The position numbers and the translations under genes are program-made. The notes beneath the pieces were generated by a model. That model searched no databases and was not told the DNA's origin. It was given only the letters and a program-made list of their open reading frames with translations. Positions 7,866 through 16,447 of a stretch of 64,000 nt of DNA are shown here, in pieces (within the stretch, counting starts at the first letter, position 1; each line of letters begins with the position of its first letter). Source of the stretch: Verrucomicrobiia bacterium (GTDB taxonomy: Bacteria > Verrucomicrobiota > Verrucomicrobiia > Opitutales > Opitutaceae); NCBI GenBank assembly GCA_011525695.1, contig WYBX01000057.1:1-64000 (forward strand), read 5' to 3'.

Positions 7866-9320
7866 ATGGCCTCGTCTCAAATCAAACGCTCATTTGCCGT
7901 GAATCTTCGACTCCTCCCTCTCTTCGCTCTCGTCCTCGCCACCTCCCTGCGACTGACCGCCCAGCCCGCCACCGTCGCGGCCGGATCGGACGGCTGGTCC
8001 GCCGTGCCGGGAATCCTCGCCCGGATCAAGGCCCCTGAATTTCCAGCGCGCGACTTCGTGATCACCGCCCACGGTGCCACCGCTGGCGGCGCCGATTGCA
8101 CCGTCGCCATCCGCCAGGCCATCGCCGCCTGCCATGCGGCGGGAGGCGGCCGGGTGGTGGTGCCACCCGGCGTTTTCCACACCGGGGCGGTGCACCTGCT
8201 CAGCAACGTCAACCTTCACGTCGCCGCTGGAGCCACGCTCAAGTTCATTCCCGATCCGGCGAAATACCTGCCGGTTGTCTTCACCCGCTGGGAGGGCGTG
8301 GAATGCATGAACTACTCGCCGCTGATCTATGCCTTCGAGCAGGAAAACATCGCGATCACCGGCCAGGGGATCCTCGACGGTTCGGCGAGCTTCGAGAACT
8401 GGTGGGCCTGGAATCGGAAGCAGTCCGGCAAGCCCGCGCTGCAGGTGCCTTCGCGCAACCAGCTCTTCGCCCAGGGCGAATCCGGCGTGCCGGTGGCGCA
8501 GCGCGTCTTTGGCGCCGGCCATTTCCTGCGCCCGAACTTCATCCAGCCCTACCGCTCCCGCAACATCCTGATCGAGGGCGTCACGATCCACAATTCGCCC
8601 ATGTGGGAAATCAATCCCGTGCTCTGCACCAACGTCACCGTCCGCGGCGTCACCGTCGTCAGCCATGGGCCGAACAACGACGGCTGCGATCCCGAATCGT
8701 GCCGGGATGTGCTGATCGAGGATTGTGTCTTCGACACGGGTGATGACTGCATCGCGATCAAGTCGGGCCGGAACAACGACGGCCGCCGCGTGGCCACGCC
8801 GTCGGAAAACCTGATCGTCCGCGGCTGCACCATGAAGGATGGCCATGGCGGCGTCGTGATCGGCAGCGAAATCTCCGGCGGTGTCCGCAACGTCTTCGTG
8901 GAGAATTGCACGATGGACAGCCCCAACCTCGATCGCGCGCTCCGCTTCAAGTCGAACGCCCAGCGCGGCGGCGTGCTGGAGAATGTGTACTTTCGGAACG
9001 TGAAGGTGGGCCGGGTCGCGGAGGCGATCCTGACGATCGACCTGATGTATGAGGAGGGCGCGCGCGGGCCGCATGCCCCGATCGTGCGCAACGTCGTGCT
9101 GGAAAACGTCACGAGCTCGGCCAGCCCGCGGGTGATGTGGATCGCCGGCTTCCCCGCCGCCACCATCGAGGGGGTGCGATTCGCCGATTGCACCTTCCGT
9201 GGAGTCGAAGCAACCGAGGTGCTCTCCCATGCCGGCACCATCACGTTTCAGGACGTGACGATTGAACCCGCCCGTCGCGGCCGGAGCGCCAACTCCGTGC
9301 CCGCTCCCAAGGCCAGGTAG
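7866..9320 (+). CDS. Glycoside hydrolase family 28 (polygalacturonase-like), secreted
   Basis: A 484-residue protein with an N-terminal signal peptide (hydrophobic run LLPLFALVLATSLRLTA) and a right-handed beta-helix. The family motifs are in order: NNDGCDPESC near residue 270, GDDCIAIKSG near 290, GHGG near 325 and RALRFKSN near 357, supplying the catalytic Asp triad, the His and the Arg/Lys pair. It should hydrolyse galacturonan or related pectic glycosides by inversion in the periplasm or outside the cell. The start at 7866 is preferred over an upstream in-frame start because it gives a clean signal peptide. The exact substrate is unknown. Confidence 0.93.
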   Translation: MASSQIKRSFAVNLRLLPLFALVLATSLRLTAQPATVAAGSDGWSAVPGILARIKAPEFPARDFVITAHGATAGGADCTVAIRQAIAACHAAGGGRVVVPPGVFHTGAVHLLSNVNLHVAAGATLKFIPDPAKYLPVVFTRWEGVECMNYSPLIYAFEQENIAITGQGILDGSASFENWWAWNRKQSGKPALQVPSRNQLFAQGESGVPVAQRVFGAGHFLRPNFIQPYRSRNILIEGVTIHNSPMWEINPVLCTNVTVRGVTVVSHGPNNDGCDPESCRDVLIEDCVFDTGDDCIAIKSGRNNDGRRVATPSENLIVRGCTMKDGHGGVVIGSEISGGVRNVFVENCTMDSPNLDRALRFKSNAQRGGVLENVYFRNVKVGRVAEAILTIDLMYEEGARGPHAPIVRNVVLENVTSSASPRVMWIAGFPAATIEGVRFADCTFRGVEATEVLSHAGTITFQDVTIEPARRGRSANSVPAPKAR

Positions 9321-9380
9321 GCCCGGTTCCCGGCCGGGCGCCCGAGTGACTGGTTGCAACACCTCCGTGCCAACTTGCCG

Positions 9381-10430
9381 ATGAACCGCTGGTCCCGCCC
9401 GATGCCTCGTCGCGAATTCCTGCACCTGTGCGCGGCCACGACCGCGGCGGCGACGCTGCGCGCTGCCATCGAACCGGTGGCGAGTAAATTCGCCGGGGCC
9501 GTAGTGCAGACGGTTCGCGGCGCAATCCCCGCGGTGGCGCTCGGCCGCACGCTGCCGCACGAGCACGTGCTCGTCGACTTCATCGGCGCCGATGCGTTCA
9601 GGCCCGAGCGTTATGATCCTGACGAAGTTTTCGCCGCCGTCCTCCCCCACCTCCGGCAGGTCCGCGCCCTGGGATTCGACAGCCTCTGCGAGTGCACCCC
9701 GGCGTACCTCGGGCGGGATCCCCGGTTGCTGGCGCGGTTGAGCACCGCCAGCGGGCTTCATCTGATCACGAACACGGGTCTGTATGGAGCGCGGCAGGAC
9801 AAGTTCATCCCGGCCACTGCCCGCGAGGCATCAGCCGAGGCGCTGGCCCGTGACTGGATCCTGGAGGCCGGCCAGGGAATCGGAGCCACGGGGATCAAGC
9901 CGGGTTTCATCAAGTCCGGCATCGATGCGGATCCCTCCCTCTCGGCCAGCCATCGCCGGCTGGTCGCCGCCGCGGCGCTGGCCCATGCCGCCACCGGGCT
10001 GACCATTGCGGTCCACACCGGCCGCGGGCCCGGGCGGGAGGTGTTGGACGTCCTGCACGAACACGGCGTCGCCGGCCCGGCGTTCGTGTGGGTACACGCG
10101 CAGGGCGCGCCAGATGACGAGCTGTTTGCCGCCGCCGATCGCGGGGCATGGATCTCACTTGACGGGCTCAACCAGCCGACGGTGCCGCGGCACCTGCAAG
10201 CCTGCCTGGAGTTGAAACGGCGCGGTCATCTCGACCGGATCCTGCTTTCCCATGACGCCGGATGGTTCGATCCGGAGAAACCCGGCGGAGGTGCCTTCCG
10301 GCCCTTCACGCTGCTCTCCAGCATCTTTATTCCGCGGCTGCGCGAGAACGGGTTTTCGGAGTCCGAGATCGATCGGATCACCCGGGAAAACCCCGCCGCG
10401 GCGTACGCCCTGCGGCAACGGCTGCTTTGA
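9381..10430 (+). CDS. Phosphotriesterase-family amidohydrolase, Tat-type signal
   Basis: A 349-residue protein. MPRREFLHLCAA is a twin-arginine-like export signal. The TIM-barrel metal ligands of the phosphotriesterase family are visible: HEH in LPHEHVLVDF, a lysine in GATGIKPGFIK (candidate carbamylated metal bridge), His in IAVHTGRG and FVWVHAQG, and Asp in LLSHDAGW. Natural substrates of this family are usually lactones or other esters. It follows the GH28 gene by 60 nt on the same strand, so the product may be used in sugar-acid metabolism. The start could also be 21 nt later at MPRREF. Confidence 0.88.
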   Translation: MNRWSRPMPRREFLHLCAATTAAATLRAAIEPVASKFAGAVVQTVRGAIPAVALGRTLPHEHVLVDFIGADAFRPERYDPDEVFAAVLPHLRQVRALGFDSLCECTPAYLGRDPRLLARLSTASGLHLITNTGLYGARQDKFIPATAREASAEALARDWILEAGQGIGATGIKPGFIKSGIDADPSLSASHRRLVAAAALAHAATGLTIAVHTGRGPGREVLDVLHEHGVAGPAFVWVHAQGAPDDELFAAADRGAWISLDGLNQPTVPRHLQACLELKRRGHLDRILLSHDAGWFDPEKPGGGAFRPFTLLSSIFIPRLRENGFSESEIDRITRENPAAAYALRQRLL

Positions 10431-10460
10431 GCCGGTGATTGAGACACTCCGTCGTGATAG

Positions 10461-10480
10461 GGACGACCTCCGGGTCGTCC
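10461..10480. repeat. Perfect 20-nt hairpin, possible REP-like element
   Basis: GGACGACCTCCGGGTCGTCC folds into a GC-rich stem with a very short loop. It lies in the gap between the convergent phosphotriesterase and sulfatase genes and could terminate transcription on either strand. Confidence 0.5.
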
Positions 10481-10526
10481 GCAAGCCCGATGGAAGATTC
10501 ATTCTGCGCAGCGGATTGATCTTCGT

Positions 10527-10546
10527 GGCCGGGACAGAGCCCGGCC
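10527..10546. repeat. Second GC-rich hairpin in the convergent gap
   Basis: GGCCGGGACAGAGCCCGGCC forms a 7-bp perfect stem with an ACAGAG loop. It lies 46 nt after the first hairpin. Two such palindromes in one gap look like dispersed palindromic repeats. Confidence 0.5.
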
Positions 10547-10618
10547 CTCCATGTACGATGTTCGGAACGTTGTGGCGCAGCGGGTCAAGTTCACTTATGC
10601 CTGACTTGGAGCGTGGAT

Positions 10619-12025
10619 TCAACGCCGCGCATCGCCGCCCGGCAATTCCGGGAAGGCATACGTTGATTTTTTCAGGGTCCGGGGGATGGGATTGGGATAA
10701 TGCCGCGCCTTCCAGGCGTCATGGAGCGCGAGCAGTTCAGCGACCTTTTCCGGATGCTGCGCCGCCAGGTCCCGCTGTTCGCCCGGATCCTCGGCAATCC
10801 GGTAGAGAAACGGACCCGGCTGCCAGTATTGGTGGACGAGTTTCCATTCGCCGGCGAGGACGGCGGCGTTCAAGCGCGTTTCCCAATGGATTGGCCGGGC
10901 GCGCGCGTAGTCGCCGCCCGTGAGCAGGGGCAGAATCGATTCGCCGTGCAGCTCGTGATCGGGCGCCGGGTTCCGACCTGCCGCCGCCAGGAACGTGGGC
11001 AGCAGGTCCATCATGACGGCCGGTTCCGAGCGAACGGAGCCGGGCTTGATCCGGCCCGGCCAGCGGGCCAGGAACGGCACACGGATGCCACCTTCATGGG
11101 TGGAGAACTTGTACTCGCGCAGCGGACCATTCGAGAACTCCGCGCCGGCCGGGCCCAGCGCCGGGGGCTCCGCGGAGGGCCCGTTGTCCGAGGTGAAGAC
11201 CACGAGCGTTTGTGACGCCAGGCCCCGCTGCTCCAGCGCCGCGAGGATCCGGCCGACTCCCGTATCCAGTTGTTCAATCATCGCGGCATAGGCGGCGAAA
11301 AATCCGCGGTCGGGAAATCTGCGACGGTACTTCGCGACCAGTTCGGGCAGGGCCTCGAGCGGATAATGCGGCGCATTGTAGGCCAGGTAGAGGAACAGCG
11401 GCCGGGCGGCTTCGTGCTCCTCGAGGATTTCGACCGCCTGGTCGGTCAGCAGGTCGGTATAGTGTCCGTGCACCACGATCGGCTCCTCGTTGTGGTACGT
11501 CTCCCGCGGCTGCCAGAAGTTCGGCGTGCCCAGCAGGGATCCCCAGAATTCATCGAACCCATGCGTCCGGGGAAAATTGGCGGGGCCGAAACCCAGGTGC
11601 CACTTGCCCACCGCGACGCTGTGGTAACCCGCGGGCTTCAGCGCCTCCGGAATCGTAATCGCCGCGTGGTCGAGCGCGAGCACCGGCACGTCGCCTCGCG
11701 CCGACTGGCTCGCCAGCTCCGGCACCCCCACACTGTGGGGATAACGTCCGGTCAGCAGCGCCGCGCGCGTCGGTGAACACATCGGTGCCGACGCGTAGAA
11801 GCGCGTGAGCTTCATCCCCTCCTGCGCGAGGCGATCGAGATTGGGCGTGTCGATTCGCGATCCGTCGCTCCCCAGATCAGCCCAGCCCAGGTCATCGGCG
11901 AGGATGACCACGATATGGGGCGGTCCTTCCGCCGCCCGGGCGGCAGCCACGAGGCTGGCAGCCAAGAAGAGCAGGGCCCGGCAAACCGGACGGAATCGCG
12001 GCCGGCGGCTGGTGGTGTACGACAT
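10619..12025 (-). CDS. Cys-type sulfatase (formylglycine-dependent), secreted
   Basis: A 468-residue protein from the chosen ATG, with a signal peptide (LLFLAASLVAAARA). The metal-binding start ILADDLGWADLG and the maturation motif CSPTRAALLTGR (C-x-P-x-R) identify a type I sulfatase whose cysteine becomes formylglycine. VAVGKWHLG and VVFTSDNGP hold further active-site residues. It removes sulfate esters from polysaccharides or small molecules, and the GH28 neighbour suggests a carbohydrate substrate. In-frame starts also exist at 12043 and 12091. No sulfatase-maturase gene is seen nearby. Confidence 0.92.
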   Translation of the reverse strand: MSYTTSRRPRFRPVCRALLFLAASLVAAARAAEGPPHIVVILADDLGWADLGSDGSRIDTPNLDRLAQEGMKLTRFYASAPMCSPTRAALLTGRYPHSVGVPELASQSARGDVPVLALDHAAITIPEALKPAGYHSVAVGKWHLGFGPANFPRTHGFDEFWGSLLGTPNFWQPRETYHNEEPIVVHGHYTDLLTDQAVEILEEHEAARPLFLYLAYNAPHYPLEALPELVAKYRRRFPDRGFFAAYAAMIEQLDTGVGRILAALEQRGLASQTLVVFTSDNGPSAEPPALGPAGAEFSNGPLREYKFSTHEGGIRVPFLARWPGRIKPGSVRSEPAVMMDLLPTFLAAAGRNPAPDHELHGESILPLLTGGDYARARPIHWETRLNAAVLAGEWKLVHQYWQPGPFLYRIAEDPGEQRDLAAQHPEKVAELLALHDAWKARHYPNPIPRTLKKSTYAFPELPGGDARR

Positions 12026-12403
12026 GGATTTCACGAGGGACATTGGCACCGACCGCCGGCTGCCAGTCAATTCGCGCGCGAAATTGGTCAAGCAACGCGC
12101 AGACGCTCGCGCCGATCACGATCATCATGCGGTGGCGCGACACCGTTGCGCCAGGGGTTTGAATCCGAAGCGGAAAGTCCGGCTTCCCGTCGCAACGCCC
12201 ATGCCCCGCCTGGGCCCGGGCCATTGCGGTGCCCAGCCCGATTTCACGCCGCTGAACAAGCCGGTCCATCCCGCAGCGCCGCCGATTACGGCTGGCACGC
12301 GCGGCCACCCTCCCTCCCGGACTGCGGGCTGCAGGTGGCCCCGCCGGCCCGGTTTCGGTCGCGCGATTGCAGCGCGGGCGCGGCGCACAACCAGGATACC
12401 GCC
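12026..12403. other. Divergent intergenic region between sulfatase and kinase operon
   Basis: It must hold the promoters of the leftward sulfatase and the rightward kinase operon. No convincing sigma-54 site, FNR box or small gene was found. Reading frames run through it on both strands but look like GC-rich read-through. Confidence 0.4.
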
Positions 12404-14266
12404 ATGATTCGCCGCACCGTTGGTCGCAAGCTGACGACGGCCGTCGACGTCACGGTGCTGCTCATCATCAGCGTCTTCGCGATCGTGAACATCCGCTCGC
12501 ACAATCAGAACCTGCTGGCGGAGGTGGAGCGGCACGCGATCCAGATCAGCCAGACGGTGAAATCGAGCACGGAATACGACATGCTCATGAACGAGCCGGC
12601 CCGGATCCACGAGACCATCAGGCGGCTCGGCCAGGAGGAGAGCATCGAACGGATCCGGATCATGAACAAGGCGGGGAAAATCACCTACTCGTCCGACGAC
12701 ACCGAGATCGGCACGACCGTCGATCTCGGCACCGAAAGCTGCATTCGCTGCCACGGGGTCGAACCGCCGCTGGAACGGCTCGAGATGAAGGCGCGCACCC
12801 GCCTTTTCCAGCGGCCCCACGACCGCAGCGGCTCCCTCGGCGTGATCACCCCGATTTACAATGAGCCGTCCTGCTGGACCGCGGCCTGCCATGCCCACCC
12901 GCAGTCGCAAACGGTCCTTGGCGTGTTCGATGTCGTCATGCCGCTGGCGGCGGTGGAGGCGGAAATGCGCCGCGGCCAGATTGAGATGATTGTCTTTGCG
13001 GCGACGGCCGTCGTGGCGCTCAGCCTGATCATCGGCGTCTTCGTCCGGCGCTGGGTGAGCGTGCCGGTCGAGCACCTGATGGCTGCAACGCAGCATGTGG
13101 CCGGCGGCGATCTGAGCCGGACGATCGACGAGACCAGGGCGGACGAACTTGGAACCCTGGCCCGCTCCTTCAACCAGATGACCCGCAAGCTCTCGGAAGC
13201 ACGGCTGCAGCTCGTGCAATCCGACAAGCTCGCCTCGCTCGGGCGGCTGGCCGCCGGTGTCGCCCACGAGATCAACAATCCCCTGACCGGCGTGCTCACC
13301 TACAGCAGCCTGATGCTCAAGCGGGCCCGCACCCGGGAAGAGCAGGAGGATCTCAGGGTGATCGTGCGGGAGACCATCCGCTGCCGCGACATCGTGAAGA
13401 GCCTGCTGGATTTCGCGCGCCAGTCGACCCCGCGGAAACGCGCGTCCGACATCAACGAGGCCATCCGGCGCGCCGTTTCCGTGGTCGAGCGCCAGCTTTC
13501 GCTGCACGGTGTCGTGGTCGAGCAGCAGCTGCAGCCCGATCTGCCGCACCCCGTTGTCGATGCCAACCAGATGGAGCAGGTGTTGGTGAACCTGCTGGTC
13601 AATGCCGCGGATGCGATCGGCTCGAAAGGCGGCCGGATCTCGCTGCGCTCGTCCGTGCTTACCCTTTCCCCGGTCGGGGTCGTGCCGATCAAGCAGGCGA
13701 TTTGCCCCAAGCGGCACAACCTGATCGACAACGAGGTGCGGTTCGACGGCAAGCCCTCGATTCGCATCAAGGTGCGCTGCGACAACGAGGAGGGCTTCAT
13801 GCACCTCGATTCCGTGTACGGTCGCGCCGGTCACCGGCACGGTCTGCTCCTCGACGAACGCCGGAAGGCGCAGTTCCTGTGCCCGGAATGCTCGACGTCG
13901 CTGCTGCTCGAAAACCGGAGCTGCCCCCGGTGCGGGGCCCCGCTGCTCGCGTTCGAATCCCCGCCGAAGGGCTGGGTGGAAACCTGCACCCGCCGGGCGT
14001 GCGCCTGGCAGCGCTGGGAGGAGGTCGATGCGTCCAGCAATCGCGAATACATTGAGATCGAGGTCCGCGACAACGGCTGCGGGATCGCCCACCACGATCT
14101 GCACAAGATTTACGATCCGTTTCATTCCACGAAGGGGGCCAAGGGCACGGGGCTCGGGCTCGCCGTGGTGTGGGGAATCGTCGACAGCCACAACGGATCG
14201 ATTGCCGTGCAGAGCGAGCCCGGCCAGGGCAGCACGTTCACCATCCGGATCCCGGTCCTGCCATGA
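12404..14266 (+). CDS. Heme-motif sensor histidine kinase with zinc-ribbon insertion in the ATPase domain
   Basis: A 620-residue membrane kinase. Helix 1 (about 10-30) and helix 2 (about 194-214) flank a periplasmic sensor that carries CIRCH (113-117), a c-type heme motif, and CWTAACH (157-163), a possible CX4CH variant. HAMP (about 215-262) and HisKA with phospho-acceptor H289 (VAHEINNPL) follow. The ATPase N box lies at 398-405 and the G boxes at 556-560 (DNGCG) and 581-586 (GTGLGL). Between them is an insertion (about 420-548) with eight cysteines, including CPEC (493-496), CPRC (507-510) and C528/C533, typical of zinc ribbons. It overlaps the first regulator gene by ATGA. The heme suggests redox, NO or O2 sensing. 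Confidence 0.88.
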   Translation: MIRRTVGRKLTTAVDVTVLLIISVFAIVNIRSHNQNLLAEVERHAIQISQTVKSSTEYDMLMNEPARIHETIRRLGQEESIERIRIMNKAGKITYSSDDTEIGTTVDLGTESCIRCHGVEPPLERLEMKARTRLFQRPHDRSGSLGVITPIYNEPSCWTAACHAHPQSQTVLGVFDVVMPLAAVEAEMRRGQIEMIVFAATAVVALSLIIGVFVRRWVSVPVEHLMAATQHVAGGDLSRTIDETRADELGTLARSFNQMTRKLSEARLQLVQSDKLASLGRLAAGVAHEINNPLTGVLTYSSLMLKRARTREEQEDLRVIVRETIRCRDIVKSLLDFARQSTPRKRASDINEAIRRAVSVVERQLSLHGVVVEQQLQPDLPHPVVDANQMEQVLVNLLVNAADAIGSKGGRISLRSSVLTLSPVGVVPIKQAICPKRHNLIDNEVRFDGKPSIRIKVRCDNEEGFMHLDSVYGRAGHRHGLLLDERRKAQFLCPECSTSLLLENRSCPRCGAPLLAFESPPKGWVETCTRRACAWQRWEEVDASSNREYIEIEVRDNGCGIAHHDLHKIYDPFHSTKGAKGTGLGLAVVWGIVDSHNGSIAVQSEPGQGSTFTIRIPVLP

Positions 14267-15072
14267 AGCCGTCACCCGACATTCTGGTGATCGACGACGA
14301 AGCCGTGGTGCTGCAGGGGGTGGCCCGGATTTGCGGTTGTGAGGGCCTGTCCGTCGAGGTGGCCGCCAGCGGTCGCGCCGGGCTGGAGCGACTGGCAGCC
14401 TCCAGCTACCGGCTGATCATCTGCGACCTCATGCTGGGGGATCTCGACGGGTTCGAGTTTCTCGCCGAGGCGCGACGGCGGGGGAACCACACGCCGGTCA
14501 TCATGACCACCGGACATTCCACCCTTCAGAATGCGGTCCGTTCACTGCAGTGCGGCGCGATCGACACGCTGCCCAAGCCCTTTACGGCCGATGAACTGAT
14601 GGCCGTGGTCGGCCGCGCGCTGGCCCACGCGGCGCTCGGGGATTGTGACGCGCGTGCGCTCGGGGATGCCCCGGCGCACGTTCACTGCCTCGGCCAGGTG
14701 AGCTGGGCGGCGACGGAGCCGGTCGGTACCGTGCTGATCGGCATGCACCCCCATTTCGCCCGCGCGCTGCGGGGAATCCGGAGCATCGATCTGGCCCCGC
14801 CGGGAACCGAACTGCTCCAGGGCGCGAGCTGTGCGTCGCTGACATCGGCCGACGGGCTGCCCCACGAGTTGATGTGTCCGGTGAGCGGAAAGGTGATCGA
14901 GCCGAACGCGGAGGCGGTCGCGCATCCGTCGCGGATCGAGGAGGACGCCTATGGGTCCGGCTGGCTCTACCGGATCCTGCCCGACGATTTGGAGTATAGC
15001 CTGAGGTTTCTCACCTCCCGCCTCGAGAGGCGCGATCCGCAGGAATTCCCAGTGAAAGGAGATCAACCATGA
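14263..15072 (+). CDS. Response regulator with GcvH-like C-terminal domain
   Basis: A 269-residue protein. REC domain 1-125 has the acidic pair in VIDDEA, the phospho-acceptor Asp in IICDLMLGD and the Lys in LPKPF. The C-terminal half aligns with glycine cleavage H protein along its whole length (SW..., IGMH.., CPVSGKVIEPN, EDAYGSGWLYRI). The position of the lipoyl-lysine is a glycine (8 residues before PVSG), so lipoylation is unlikely. There is no DNA-binding domain, so output is probably by protein contact. It overlaps both neighbours, so all three proteins are co-translated. Confidence 0.87.
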   Translation: MKPSPDILVIDDEAVVLQGVARICGCEGLSVEVAASGRAGLERLAASSYRLIICDLMLGDLDGFEFLAEARRRGNHTPVIMTTGHSTLQNAVRSLQCGAIDTLPKPFTADELMAVVGRALAHAALGDCDARALGDAPAHVHCLGQVSWAATEPVGTVLIGMHPHFARALRGIRSIDLAPPGTELLQGASCASLTSADGLPHELMCPVSGKVIEPNAEAVAHPSRIEEDAYGSGWLYRILPDDLEYSLRFLTSRLERRDPQEFPVKGDQP

Positions 15073-16238
15073 CCATCGGCCTGTTTATTGTATTTGCCCT
15101 CATCTGCTTCGTCGCCGACCTGGCGGCACGCACCTTGCTCGGGCGCGTCCGGGAACATCGGCGCCGCCGCGAGCGCGCGGATGCGTTGGCCGAGCGCCTG
15201 AAGCTCGACTTCACCCGTGAAGCCAGAACCCTCCAGCGGGTGGAAGTCGATCAGCCGGTCGCCCGGATCCTCTGCGTCGACGACGAGGCGATCGTCCTGG
15301 ACAGCTTCCGGAAAATCCTGGTGCTCGACGGCTACTCGGTCGACACCGTGGAAACCGGCCAGGAGGCGCTGGGGCTGCTCCAGGTCCATCACTACGATTT
15401 CGTCTTTACGGATCTGCGCATGCCGGCAATGGACGGCGTCGAGGTCGTGAAGGCCGTGAAGCACGTGCGCCCCGACATTGATGTCATCATCATCACCGGC
15501 TACGCGACGGTCGAGACGGCGGTCGAATGCATGAAGGTGGGGGCCATGGATTATGTGCAGAAACCCTTCACGGAGGAAGAACTGAGAGCGTTTGTGAGGA
15601 AGGCGGTGATTGTCCGGAAGAACCGGATCGAGCGGCAGCTGCTGCCGGTGGTCCGCATCACCCATGGCACCGAGCCGCGCAAGGTTCCGGCCCGGGAATT
15701 TTCCATTCCCGGCGGCGTGTTAATCGCCCGGAATCACTGCTGGGTCAGCCTCGCGACCGACGGCTCGGTCAAGGTCGGCATCGACGACTTCGCCAAGAAG
15801 CTGATCGGCCGCGTGGACAGCCTCGAACTCCCGAAGGTGGGGGCGAATTTGCGGGCGGGAGATCCGTTGTTCACGATTTGCCAGAAGAGCCGGAGGATCC
15901 ACTTCCGCGCCCCGGTTAGCGGCCGGGTCACGACCGTGAACCATGGCCTGAAGGAGATGACTTCGAAACTGGACGTGACGTCCTACGAGAACCAGTGGAT
16001 CAGCCGGATCGAAGGCGAGCATCTGGACACCGAGATCCCGGCGCTGAAGATTGGAAAATCCGCGGAAGCCCTCTTCCAGGATGATATCGGGAGGTTTGCC
16101 GCCTTCCTGCACAAGACCGGGAAACCGGCAACGGCCGGAGAAGCCCCGGGCGAGGCGTTGTGCGTGGGCGCACTCGAGACCCTTGACGACAGCCAGTGGG
16201 ATCAGGCGGCGCAGGAGTTCTTCAGCCTGCCCTCCTAA
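15069..16238 (+). CDS. Membrane-anchored response regulator with GcvH-like domain
   Basis: A 389-residue protein. An N-terminal helix (residues 3-24) anchors it, a short coiled-coil linker follows, and then a REC domain (about 65-180) with VDDEA, the acceptor Asp in VFTDLRMPAMDG and the Lys in VQKPF. Residues about 205-315 are a second GcvH-like module (CWVSLATDGSVKVGIDDF, APVSGRVTTVN). The lipoyl position aligns with Ser, with a Lys one residue earlier, so modification is doubtful. The tail is unassigned. It overlaps the previous gene by ATGA. Two differently located GcvH-regulators under one kinase suggest a membrane relay, but the output is unknown. Confidence 0.85.
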   Translation: MTIGLFIVFALICFVADLAARTLLGRVREHRRRRERADALAERLKLDFTREARTLQRVEVDQPVARILCVDDEAIVLDSFRKILVLDGYSVDTVETGQEALGLLQVHHYDFVFTDLRMPAMDGVEVVKAVKHVRPDIDVIIITGYATVETAVECMKVGAMDYVQKPFTEEELRAFVRKAVIVRKNRIERQLLPVVRITHGTEPRKVPAREFSIPGGVLIARNHCWVSLATDGSVKVGIDDFAKKLIGRVDSLELPKVGANLRAGDPLFTICQKSRRIHFRAPVSGRVTTVNHGLKEMTSKLDVTSYENQWISRIEGEHLDTEIPALKIGKSAEALFQDDIGRFAAFLHKTGKPATAGEAPGEALCVGALETLDDSQWDQAAQEFFSLPS

Positions 16239-16447
16239 GCAGTCCGACGGGGCCGCTGGTCGACTGCCTCCGGCGCCGATCTCGTGGTCGCTTCCAACCC
16301 GGAAAGGCCCGTAAATCGGGACACCACCGGGCAACCGGGCGTGACGGCCATCGGAGGCCGGGTTGATCTGCACACCGTCAGCAAGGCCCGCCAGGTTGCC
16401 GGAAACATGCGCTGCATGATGGTGGCACTCGACTGCAAATCCGACGG

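Noticed and set aside
12280-12310. Sigma-54-like TGGCACG upstream of the kinase operon
   Set aside because: The -12 half (TTGC) is not at the right spacing.
12125-14275. 716-residue minus-strand frame over the kinase
   Set aside because: Antisense to a kinase with all catalytic boxes; no protein-like motif.
16239-16447. Possible small gene in the gap after the second regulator
   Set aside because: A frame is open toward 16450 but has no good start, no ribosome site and no recognisable motif.
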